Positions 17,242 through 24,989 of a stretch of 64,000 bases of DNA are shown here, one piece after another. Below the pieces are notes generated by a model, which worked only from the letters and a program-made list of their open reading frames with translations, was not told the origin of the DNA and made no database searches. The translations under genes were made by a program, and so were the position numbers. Source of the DNA: Ruminococcus gauvreauii (lineage in GTDB: Bacteria > Bacillota > Clostridia > Lachnospirales > Lachnospiraceae); NCBI RefSeq assembly GCF_025151995.1, contig NZ_CP102290.1, positions 3,720,001 through 3,784,000 of the forward strand. Direction: 5' to 3'. Every line of letters begins with the position of its first letter. Positions within the stretch are counted from its first letter, which is position 1.

Positions 17242-18420
17242 ATGGCTGAGAGAAATCTGAATTTTGATAAAATCATAAACAGAAAAGATACAGATTGTTT
17301 GAAATATGATTTTGGGAATAAATATGGCATGCCGGAGGATGTATTGCCTTTGTGGGTAGCGGATATGGATTTTGAGACGTCTTCCTACGTCGTCGATGCG
17401 CTGACCGAGAGAGTAAAACATGGTATTTTTGGTTACAGTGAAGTACAGACGCCATACTTTGAGATTGTAAGGGACTGGATGAAGCGCCGCCACGACTGGG
17501 ATGTCAGGGAAGAGTGGATGATTAAAACACCGGGTATCGTATTTGCGCTGGCGACGGCAGTAAAGGCATACACGGAGCCGGGCGACAGTGTTTTACTGCA
17601 GCTGCCGGTATATTATCCATTTTCTGAGGTGATCGTGGATAACGGAAGAAAAGCCGTGAGCAATACGTTATATCCTGGAGACGACAACCGGTATCATATC
17701 GACTTCGAAGATTTTGAAAAGAAAATTGTCGATGAAAAGATTAAACTGTTTTTCCTGTGCAGCCCGCACAATCCTGTTGGCAGGGTGTGGTCAGAAGACG
17801 AGCTGTTGAGGCTGGGAGACATCTGTGTGAAACACAATGTGATCGTCGTCAGCGATGAAATCCATGAGGATTTTGTATTTAAGGGCAGGCACCTGGTGTT
17901 TTCCAGCCTGAAAAAAGAATATGCGGATATCAGTATTACCTGCACCTCTCCCAGCAAAACGTTCAACCTTGCAGGGCTTGTCATCTCGAACATATTTATA
18001 CCGAACCAAAAGCTGAGGCGCAAATTCAGAAAAGAAGTAAACGCGGCGGGGATAAGTCAGCTGGGTGCGATGGCGCTTGTGGGATGTGGGGCTGCATACA
18101 GCAAGGGCGATGAATGGTATGAGGCAATGCATTCCTATGTGGCTGAAAATATCGAATTTACCAGAACATATGTGACAGAGAATCTGCGGGGTGTCAGGAT
18201 GATTGAGCACGAGGGGACCTATCTGGTATGGCTGGATTTCAGAGGACTGGGATTAAATGCGGATGAGCTGGAACATTTGATCGTTCACAGGGCAAGGCTC
18301 TGGTTAGACAGTGGAGAAATATTCGGGGAAAGCGGAAGCGGATTCCAGAGGATCAATGTGGCATGCCCGAGAAGCTTATTAAAACAGGCACTGGACAGGA
18401 TGAAAGAAGCACTGGCGTAA
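17242..18420 (+). CDS. MalY/PatB-type PLP-dependent C-S lyase / aminotransferase
   Basis: 392-residue fold-type I PLP enzyme of the MalY/PatB group. Family features: LPLWVADMDFETSSYVVDALTERVKHGIFGYSE at the N-terminus, CSPHNPVGRVWSEDEL, the PLP aspartate region VVSDEIHEDFVF, and the Schiff-base lysine in SPSKTFNLAGL. Relatives cleave cystathionine or cysteine to homocysteine or pyruvate with ammonia and (from cysteine) sulfide; some act as aminotransferases. In Clostridia such genes are common and stand alone, as here. An AAGGAG site precedes the ATG by 5 bases. The exact substrate cannot be inferred. Confidence 0.9.
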   Translation: MAERNLNFDKIINRKDTDCLKYDFGNKYGMPEDVLPLWVADMDFETSSYVVDALTERVKHGIFGYSEVQTPYFEIVRDWMKRRHDWDVREEWMIKTPGIVFALATAVKAYTEPGDSVLLQLPVYYPFSEVIVDNGRKAVSNTLYPGDDNRYHIDFEDFEKKIVDEKIKLFFLCSPHNPVGRVWSEDELLRLGDICVKHNVIVVSDEIHEDFVFKGRHLVFSSLKKEYADISITCTSPSKTFNLAGLVISNIFIPNQKLRRKFRKEVNAAGISQLGAMALVGCGAAYSKGDEWYEAMHSYVAENIEFTRTYVTENLRGVRMIEHEGTYLVWLDFRGLGLNADELEHLIVHRARLWLDSGEIFGESGSGFQRINVACPRSLLKQALDRMKEALA

Positions 18421-18572
18421 TCACGTGCAGATGCCGGAAAACTCACAGATTCGGACGGAAACATGTGAGTGCAACTGCCGGTTGACAGATTATACAGCGC
18501 GCTTGGTGGTTGGCAACCGTATAAAATCTTATGATACAGACAACAAATCTAATATTGAAAGAGGATGATAAT

Positions 18573-19562
18573 ATGATCTTAGCAGAAAAAATCGCTGCAC
18601 TGCGCAGGAAGAACGGATGGTCCCAGGAGGAACTTGCACATCAGATGGGAGTGTCCAGACAGTCTGTATCAAAGTGGGAATCGGGAACTTCCATCCCTGA
18701 CCTGGAACGCATTTTAAAACTCAGCCAGATATTCGGAGTCAGCACGGACTATTTATTAAAAGAAGAAATAGAGGAGGAGCCGATTACTGCTGCTGCAGAT
18801 TCCGGAACAGAAGAACTGATGAAAACGGTCACGTTGGATGAGGCAAACGAGTATATGGACCTCAACATACGGTCGGCAAAAAAGACGGCGATTGCGACAG
18901 CATCCTATGTACTGTCTCCGGTTGCATTCCTTTTTCTGGCAGGCCTGTCTGAATACAGACAGCATGTGATCAGTGAAAACATGGCGGGCGGTGCGGGAGT
19001 AGTCGTACTGCTTCTGATCGTGGGGATTGCCACGGCGTATTTTGTGATGCACGGAATGAAACTGGAACCGTATGAACATCTGGAGAAGGAATGTTTTCGG
19101 CTGGAGTACGGAGTGGAAGGAATCGTCAGGAAGAGGATGACGGAATACGAGGGAACTTATCGTATCTGTATTATGGCGGGAGTCTTCCTCTGTATCATCT
19201 GCGCCATACCGCTTATGGTAGCGGCAGCAGCCGACAGCCCGGATTTCGTGTACATGATCTGTATTGAAATTTTGCTGATCATGATAGCCTGCGCTGTTTT
19301 TCTGTTTGTATTGGCGGGAGAGAAAAAGGACTGTTATGAGGTGCTGCTCCAGGAAGGGGATCACAGCCCGGAGAAAAAAATGGAAGAGAAAAAGACCGAG
19401 CGTGTGGGCCGTATCTACTGGTGCATCATTGTCGCGGCGTACCTGGGAGTCAGCCTGTACACAAACGACTGGGGCAGGACATGGATCATCTGGCCCTGCG
19501 CGGCTGTTTTATACGTAGCGGTGCGCGCCATATGCGGAGCATTTAAGCATAAGGCAGATTAA
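18573..19562 (+). CDS. XRE-family regulator with membrane-embedded C-terminal half
   Basis: 329 residues. The N-terminal HTH-XRE domain (about 1-65) reads IAALRRKNGWSQEELAHQMGVSRQSVSKWESG with DYLLKEE at its end, typical of clostridial Xre proteins. It is followed by an acidic linker and about five hydrophobic segments (near 105-125, 140-165, 200-225, 235-260 and 285-325), so it is probably a membrane-bound DNA-binding protein. What it senses is unknown. ATG 18573 was chosen over the 14-codon-longer reading because it follows a GAGG site and begins directly with the domain. Its last 4 bases overlap the convergent TetR gene. Confidence 0.85.
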   Translation: MILAEKIAALRRKNGWSQEELAHQMGVSRQSVSKWESGTSIPDLERILKLSQIFGVSTDYLLKEEIEEEPITAAADSGTEELMKTVTLDEANEYMDLNIRSAKKTAIATASYVLSPVAFLFLAGLSEYRQHVISENMAGGAGVVVLLLIVGIATAYFVMHGMKLEPYEHLEKECFRLEYGVEGIVRKRMTEYEGTYRICIMAGVFLCIICAIPLMVAAAADSPDFVYMICIEILLIMIACAVFLFVLAGEKKDCYEVLLQEGDHSPEKKMEEKKTERVGRIYWCIIVAAYLGVSLYTNDWGRTWIIWPCAAVLYVAVRAICGAFKHKAD

Positions 19563-20128
19563 GAAAAGGCTTTTATCCCGCTTAAGATCATCTCATTTGA
19601 GAGAAGTGCCATTGTTTCGGGGCTGCGTGAAAAGTCATTCTGTACCCAGGTTTCGATCAGTCCGAGACATCCGGAGATGATAAAGGAAAAATAGTATTCG
19701 AAGTTTTCTTCTTTATATGATTCTAATGACCATGCATATTTGATACGTTCTTTTAATAACTTTTTAATACGTGCGACGAATGCAAAATCACCGTGGATGC
19801 CCAGCAGGGCAGATACGGTTTTTTTGTTATCCAGAAGGTAATGGAAAATGTCCTGCAGTATCGGAAGCGGGGTAGGACACTCCGACTGAGTGAAATTCTC
19901 GTCCAGTATCCGGTTGAATTCCGTGAACAACTCTTCTTCTATGGTATCCAGCATGTGAAAAACATCTTTGTAATGCAGATAAAAGGTACAGCGGTTGATA
20001 TCAGCGTAGTCGGTTAGCTCTTTTACAGAGATATCCTTAATATCCTTTTCCAGCAATAAGGTCATCAGTCCTTCCAGCAGCATGCGCTTGGTTCTGCGGA
20101 CTCTGCGGTCTGTTTTTTTGTTTTCCAT
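19559..20128 (-). CDS. TetR/AcrR-family transcriptional regulator
   Basis: 189 residues. The N-terminal HTH is RRTKRMLLEGLMTLLLEKDIKDISVKELTDYADINRCTFYLHYKDVFHMLDTI (about 9-60), with the CTFYLHYKD recognition-helix pattern of the TetR family; the rest is a helical ligand-binding and dimerisation domain. It is divergent from the MMPL transporter, and an 11-bp sequence with an internal palindrome occurs near each start in opposite orientation, so it probably represses both itself and the transporter and is released by a transported or toxic ligand. GGGGGA serves as RBS. Confidence 0.9.
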   Translation of the reverse strand: MENKKTDRRVRRTKRMLLEGLMTLLLEKDIKDISVKELTDYADINRCTFYLHYKDVFHMLDTIEEELFTEFNRILDENFTQSECPTPLPILQDIFHYLLDNKKTVSALLGIHGDFAFVARIKKLLKERIKYAWSLESYKEENFEYYFSFIISGCLGLIETWVQNDFSRSPETMALLSNEMILSGIKAFS

Positions 20129-20143
20129 AAGAAAAATCCCCCA

Positions 20144-20154
20144 TTAATTAACAC
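20144..20154. promoter_or_regulatory. Candidate TetR operator copy 1
   Basis: TTAATTAACAC, 15 bases before the tetR start codon and overlapping its RBS region. Exact reverse complement of the sequence at 20255-20265; the core TTAATTAA is itself palindromic. Its location would block tetR expression when bound. Confidence 0.5.
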
Positions 20155-20203
20155 CGGATTGCCGGTATGTTGTATATCATCCGTTTTCAATTAAGATTGA
20201 TTA

Positions 20204-20233
20204 TTGCAATGTAGATGTTAAGAATATTATAAT
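20204..20233 (+). promoter_or_regulatory. Putative promoter of the MMPL operon
   Basis: -35 TTGCAA (20204-20209), 18-base spacer, perfect -10 TATAAT (20228-20233). Transcription would start near 20240, with the second operator copy just downstream. Confidence 0.65.
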
Positions 20234-20254
20234 ACATACAAAGATAAACAACAA

Positions 20255-20265
20255 GTGTTAATTAA
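20255..20265. promoter_or_regulatory. Candidate TetR operator copy 2
   Basis: GTGTTAATTAA, the exact reverse complement of the copy at 20144-20154, placed about 15 bases after the presumed transcription start of the transporter operon, a classic repressor position. Confidence 0.5.
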
Positions 20266-20299
20266 ACAACATGAGTTTGTTAAGATTGGAGCTGAACAA

Positions 20300-22378
20300 G
20301 TGGAGAGGTATACGAAATTCATACTAAAGCATCGAAGAACAGTGATTGCCTTCTTTATCATCTGTGCGGCGGTCTGTGCAGTGCTGTCAATATTCGTAGA
20401 AGTAAATTATAAATTCGAAGACTACCTGCCGGATGATGCAAAGTCGACACATGCACTGGACGTGATGTATGAAGAATATGACCAGGCGATTCCGAATCTG
20501 AGGGTGCTCATCTATGACGTGTCGATCGCAGAGGCACTGGAATATAAGCAAAAGCTTGCAGAAGTGCCGGGAGTTGAGGAGATCAACTGGCTGGATGATG
20601 CGGTGAATATCTATGAACCGCTGGAAAGTGCCGATGCAGATATCTTAGACACCTGGTACAGAGATGAGGATGCGTTATATCAGATAACAATCGATGAAAC
20701 AGATGGGGCGCAGGTTATCGCCAGCGTACGGGATATCATCGGTGCAGACAATTGCATGGATGGTACTGCGGTATCAAATGCGCTTGCTCCCGTCAACACT
20801 TCAAAAGAAGTCGGGCAGATTATCTTATATGTAATCCCATTGATTTTTGTGATTCTTTTTCTCACCACAACATCCTGGTTCGAACCGGTGTTGTTTATGG
20901 CTGCGATTGGTGTTGCTATTCTTCTGAACCGGGGAACAAACCTGATGTTTGGGACGATTTCTTTCGTGACGAATGCAGCCGGCAGTATTCTGCAGCTTGC
21001 AGTGTCTATGGACTATTCGATTTTCTTGCTGCACCGGTTCGCGGAAAACAGGAGGAAGGGGCAGGATGTTCAGCGAGCCATGGCAGGTGCGGTGAAACAG
21101 TCGGTTGGTTCAGTGCTGTCGTCCGGTCTGACAACGGTCAGCGGATTTATGGCTCTGGTGCTGATGCAGTTTAAAATAGGACCGGATATGGGCTGGGTCA
21201 TGGCAAAAGCCATTGTACTGAGCCTGATCTGTGTACTCAGCCTTCTGCCCGCGCTTACGGTCAGCTGTTACCGGCTGATTGACAGGACTCAGCACCGGTC
21301 ATTCGTGCCTTCACTGGATGGATTCTCCAGGGCAGTGCTGAAGATGAGAATACCGATGCTTACGCTGTTTGCAGTACTGATGGTGCCATGCATGCTGGGA
21401 CAGCAGAAGAATTCATTTTTATACGGAGGCAGTCAGGTATATCAAAATGAGAATAATCAGATTGGGCGTGACATGCTTGCAATCGAAGAAAAATATGGAA
21501 TCAGCAATTCCGTCGTACTCATGGTACCGAAAGGAGAGATGGAAAAAGAGATCGCATTAAACGAAGAACTGAAGAAATCAGAGGGCGTGACGTCTGTTAT
21601 CTCGTATGTAAATTCTGTTGGGGCCATGATCCCTGCGGATTTTGTTCCGGAAGATGAGATATCCCGGCTGTATTCCGAACATTACAGCAGGTTCATCGTG
21701 TCGGTCGAAACAGCAGAGGCCTATGGCGGGTGGCAGGATGCTGTCGCCCGGCTGCGGGATGCGGGCAGAAAATATTACGGTGATAAGGCATTATTTGCGG
21801 GAGATCTGGCAAGTACAGAGGACTTAAAAACGACGATCGTAAAAGACACTGCCCGGGTAAATGCGCTTGCGATCGGTTTTGTGTTTCTGATCCTTCTGTA
21901 TAATTTTAAATCAATTTCGCTGCCGGTCATCCTGACACTGGTCATTGAGACTTCGATATGGATCAATCTGACCATACCCTATTTCCAGAGTATCAATCTG
22001 TTCTATATCGGATATCTGATCATCAGCTCAGTACAGCTCGGAGCGACCATCGACTACGGCATCCTGCTGACGGACCGTTACATGGAGAACAGAAAAAGGA
22101 TGCCCAAAAAGGAGGCGATGCTCTTTTCGGTCAGGCAGTGTACCGTTTCAATCTTTACATCGGCGGTCATTCTGACGCTGGCCGGTTTCCTGATGGGGAC
22201 AATTTCTACCAATAACGTGTTGAGTCAGCTGGGAACCTTACTCGGGAGAGGGGCAGTCATTTCATTTATTCTTGTCATATTTGTACTGCCCAACCTGCTG
22301 ATGGTTCTGGATAAACTGATTGAAAAAACAACGTGGAAGGCTAATTTCTATAAGGAGTGGAGGTATTATGAAAAATAA
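20300..22378 (+). CDS. MMPL/RND-family membrane transporter, GTG start
   Basis: 692 residues in the MMPL/HAE2-like arrangement: membrane helix near 12-35, extracytoplasmic domain (about 36-185), five helices (about 190-340), one further helix with a second extracytoplasmic domain (about 345-520), then five final helices. Motifs include AVSMDYSIFLLHRFAENRRKGQDVQRAM and, in the second half, LGATIDYGILLTDRYMENRKRMPKKEAM; the paired Asp-Tyr residues fit the proton relay of MMPL proteins. Likely exports a lipid, drug or envelope component. GTG 20300 is 8 bases after GGAG; an earlier GTG at 20255 lies inside the operator and has no RBS. Its 3' end overlaps the next gene by 11 bases. Confidence 0.88.
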   Translation: MERYTKFILKHRRTVIAFFIICAAVCAVLSIFVEVNYKFEDYLPDDAKSTHALDVMYEEYDQAIPNLRVLIYDVSIAEALEYKQKLAEVPGVEEINWLDDAVNIYEPLESADADILDTWYRDEDALYQITIDETDGAQVIASVRDIIGADNCMDGTAVSNALAPVNTSKEVGQIILYVIPLIFVILFLTTTSWFEPVLFMAAIGVAILLNRGTNLMFGTISFVTNAAGSILQLAVSMDYSIFLLHRFAENRRKGQDVQRAMAGAVKQSVGSVLSSGLTTVSGFMALVLMQFKIGPDMGWVMAKAIVLSLICVLSLLPALTVSCYRLIDRTQHRSFVPSLDGFSRAVLKMRIPMLTLFAVLMVPCMLGQQKNSFLYGGSQVYQNENNQIGRDMLAIEEKYGISNSVVLMVPKGEMEKEIALNEELKKSEGVTSVISYVNSVGAMIPADFVPEDEISRLYSEHYSRFIVSVETAEAYGGWQDAVARLRDAGRKYYGDKALFAGDLASTEDLKTTIVKDTARVNALAIGFVFLILLYNFKSISLPVILTLVIETSIWINLTIPYFQSINLFYIGYLIISSVQLGATIDYGILLTDRYMENRKRMPKKEAMLFSVRQCTVSIFTSAVILTLAGFLMGTISTNNVLSQLGTLLGRGAVISFILVIFVLPNLLMVLDKLIEKTTWKANFYKEWRYYEK

Positions 22379-24935
22379 AAAATTCATTTGCAGACAGGCG
22401 GCCGCTCTCATGCTGTCCGCAGCAATGGTCAGTACGTATGTGCTGCCGGCTGCAGCAGAAGTGCCGGAAACCAGAAAAGAGGAGAATATATACGCGAATC
22501 TGTCAAAAGACGGAGAAGTCGAGGGGATCTATGTTGTCAATGGGTATGAACTGAGCCGGAAGACAGATATCGTTGACTATGGAGATTATACAGCCGTACG
22601 AAATCTGACATCTTCGAGCGAAATCAGGAATCAGGACGGACGGATAGAAACGTCCGCCGATCAGGGGAAATTCTATTATCAGGGTAATCTTGCCCATAAT
22701 GATCTGCCGTGGCTTATCGGTATCGATTATGAATTGAACGGAAAAAAAATATCTGCGGATGCACTCGCGGGTAAAAGCGGGGCAATAAAGATCACGATTA
22801 TGACAGCCAAAAATCAGAATGTGGAGCAGGGCTTTTTTGACAATTACCTGCTGCAGGCAACCGTTACACTGAATACGGATATGTGCACGAACATTGAGGC
22901 GGAAGGTGCAACATTGGCAAATGTGGGAAATAAAAAACAGATCGTGTACAATATTATGGCGGGACAGGAAAAAACAGTGGAGATCACAGCACAGGTAAAG
23001 GATTTCGAGATGGATGCCATAAGTTTTTCAGGAGTCCCGATGTCGTTTGATGTCAATGCTGATAATTTTGATACGAGCGAATTGACAAATAAGACATCAG
23101 ATATCACCGGTGCAGTGAGAGATCTGGATGAGGGGGCAGACACACTGGTAAATGGAACTGAAAATCTGATGAACGGTGCGGAACAGTATGCAGCAGGCAT
23201 TGATCTGCTGCAAGGCGGGACGGCAGCACTGACGGCAGGTGTCCGTGAGCTGGACCAACATTCAGCACCCCTGAATACCGGTGTCATGATGCTGACGGAA
23301 GGAACGTACAGTCTCCTGGACGCCACAGAAGACCTGGATAACGGAATTTCTGCCTATACGAGCGGAACATCCGAAGCATCAGAGGGGGCGGACATACTGG
23401 CAGAAAAGACGAAGGATCTGCCGGGTCTTATGAGTACTCTCAGCGATGCTCTTGGCAAACTGCAGCAGGCAGGAGAACAGCTTGCAGATGCGGACAGCGG
23501 TGCAGTGGCACAGATCAATGCCGCGCTGGACCAGATCAGTGCAGGCCTTACGGGGATGGAATCCGGGCTTACAGCAATGGATTCAAGTCTTTCAGCCATG
23601 GCAGGCGGTTTGGAGGAGCTGGAACCGAAGCTGTTACGGCTGATAAATGGACTGGATGGTATGGATGCAGGATATCTGGCAGGACTGGAGCAGATTTATG
23701 CAGGGTATGGACAACAGGTGGCTGCACTGGAAAATATTATGGATCTGTTACCTGTAATGGATTCAGAAACAGCCGTATATGAGGGTGAACCGGAAATGAC
23801 AACCAATACTGAGACAATGGAGGGCGAATACACAGAGGATCATACGGAAAGCACAACAGAAGAAACCGTGGATGAGGAGGGAAATAAAGTAACGGTCATA
23901 AACAATACTGTATACATGACTAAGACGGATACCACCACCATAACAAATGATACGAAGACAACACAGACGGTATCAGGGGATGTATCAGGTCTTAATGAGC
24001 TGTCGGCAGCGCTTAACAGTCTGCACCAGAATATGAGCGGTACGAGGGATGCCCTGTGCCGGATACTGTATGGAGATGGCACCGTAGAAAGTCCGGGACT
24101 CAACGCGTCTGTTGCCGAATTAAGAAACGGAACAGAGCAGATATACGGGGCGCTGTATACAGGAAATGACAGGATACCTGGTTTAAAACCGGGATTACAA
24201 CAGCTTCAAATCGGAATATCCGGTGAAGGCGGCATGCTGTCCGGCGTAAAAGAACTGCAGACCGGTGTGGATTTACTCAGAACTTCGCTCAATGAAGATA
24301 CTCCGGAGCATATAAGCATTAATTCTGCGCTTAAGGGTATAAGCGAAGGACTCACAGAGCTGCAGGACGAGACGGCGGGTCTGCCGGGTATCGGAGCGCA
24401 GCTGACTTCCGGCATTGGGAATCTGCAGTCTGGACTGAGTAAACTGACAGCACAAAACAGCACTCTTCGAAACGGAGCAAACAGCCTGAATGGGGGAGCA
24501 GTATCAATTTCAGACGGGGCAGAGGATTTATTTACCGGTATAGCTTCTTATACGAATGGTATGGCGCAGATAAGCGTTAATATGAACGATGTGGAAAGCG
24601 GAATCAGCGAACTGCAGTCCAAGATGACTGGAATCACTGATGGGATGAATCAGCTAAAGGACGGGGCTTTAGAGATGAAAGGGGGTACGCAGGAGTTTAA
24701 AGACGAGACATCGGATATCGATACGCAGATTATGGAAGGCATTGAAAAAGAACTGGAAAACATGACGGGTGGAAATTACAGACCGGTTTCATTTGCTTCC
24801 GGAAAAAATGTAAATGTTGATTCGGTTCAGTTTATTATGAAGACGGAAAACATACGTGTTTTAGAAAAAGAAACAGCTGAAAATAATGTGGAAAAAAAGA
24901 GCATCTGGGATAAAATCAAGGGATTATTCTGTTGA
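22368..24935 (+). CDS. Secreted LxxG-heptad repeat protein, MMPL partner (YhgE/Pip-like)
   Basis: 855 residues. Signal peptide (KFICRQAAALMLSAAMVSTYVLPAAA, cleavage near 30), a beta-rich N-terminal domain (about 30-245), then long tracts of the x-x-x-Leu-x-x-Gly heptad pattern (TIGR03057-like), for instance LDEGADTLVNGTENLMNGAEQY and later LNGGAVSISDGAEDLFTG. A Thr/Glu-rich insertion (about 470-540) divides the tracts. It ends without a membrane helix or sorting signal, in a Lys/Ile-rich tail finishing with Cys. Such proteins are commonly encoded next to MMPL transporters or as part of YhgE/Pip proteins and probably form a long helical structure outside the membrane. The start overlaps the MMPL gene by 11 bases, so the two act together. 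Confidence 0.82.
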   Translation: MKNKKFICRQAAALMLSAAMVSTYVLPAAAEVPETRKEENIYANLSKDGEVEGIYVVNGYELSRKTDIVDYGDYTAVRNLTSSSEIRNQDGRIETSADQGKFYYQGNLAHNDLPWLIGIDYELNGKKISADALAGKSGAIKITIMTAKNQNVEQGFFDNYLLQATVTLNTDMCTNIEAEGATLANVGNKKQIVYNIMAGQEKTVEITAQVKDFEMDAISFSGVPMSFDVNADNFDTSELTNKTSDITGAVRDLDEGADTLVNGTENLMNGAEQYAAGIDLLQGGTAALTAGVRELDQHSAPLNTGVMMLTEGTYSLLDATEDLDNGISAYTSGTSEASEGADILAEKTKDLPGLMSTLSDALGKLQQAGEQLADADSGAVAQINAALDQISAGLTGMESGLTAMDSSLSAMAGGLEELEPKLLRLINGLDGMDAGYLAGLEQIYAGYGQQVAALENIMDLLPVMDSETAVYEGEPEMTTNTETMEGEYTEDHTESTTEETVDEEGNKVTVINNTVYMTKTDTTTITNDTKTTQTVSGDVSGLNELSAALNSLHQNMSGTRDALCRILYGDGTVESPGLNASVAELRNGTEQIYGALYTGNDRIPGLKPGLQQLQIGISGEGGMLSGVKELQTGVDLLRTSLNEDTPEHISINSALKGISEGLTELQDETAGLPGIGAQLTSGIGNLQSGLSKLTAQNSTLRNGANSLNGGAVSISDGAEDLFTGIASYTNGMAQISVNMNDVESGISELQSKMTGITDGMNQLKDGALEMKGGTQEFKDETSDIDTQIMEGIEKELENMTGGNYRPVSFASGKNVNVDSVQFIMKTENIRVLEKETAENNVEKKSIWDKIKGLFC

Positions 24936-24940
24936 AAGGA

Positions 24941-24976
24941 AGGCTCGGAAAAACATACTTGATTTCCGAGCCTTTT
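24941..24976 (+). terminator. Intrinsic terminator of the MMPL operon
   Basis: Perfect 11-bp stem (AGGCTCGGAAA at 24941-24951 with TTTCCGAGCCT at 24963-24973), 11-base loop, then TTTT. Confidence 0.88.
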
Positions 24977-24989
24977 CAATATATTCTGT

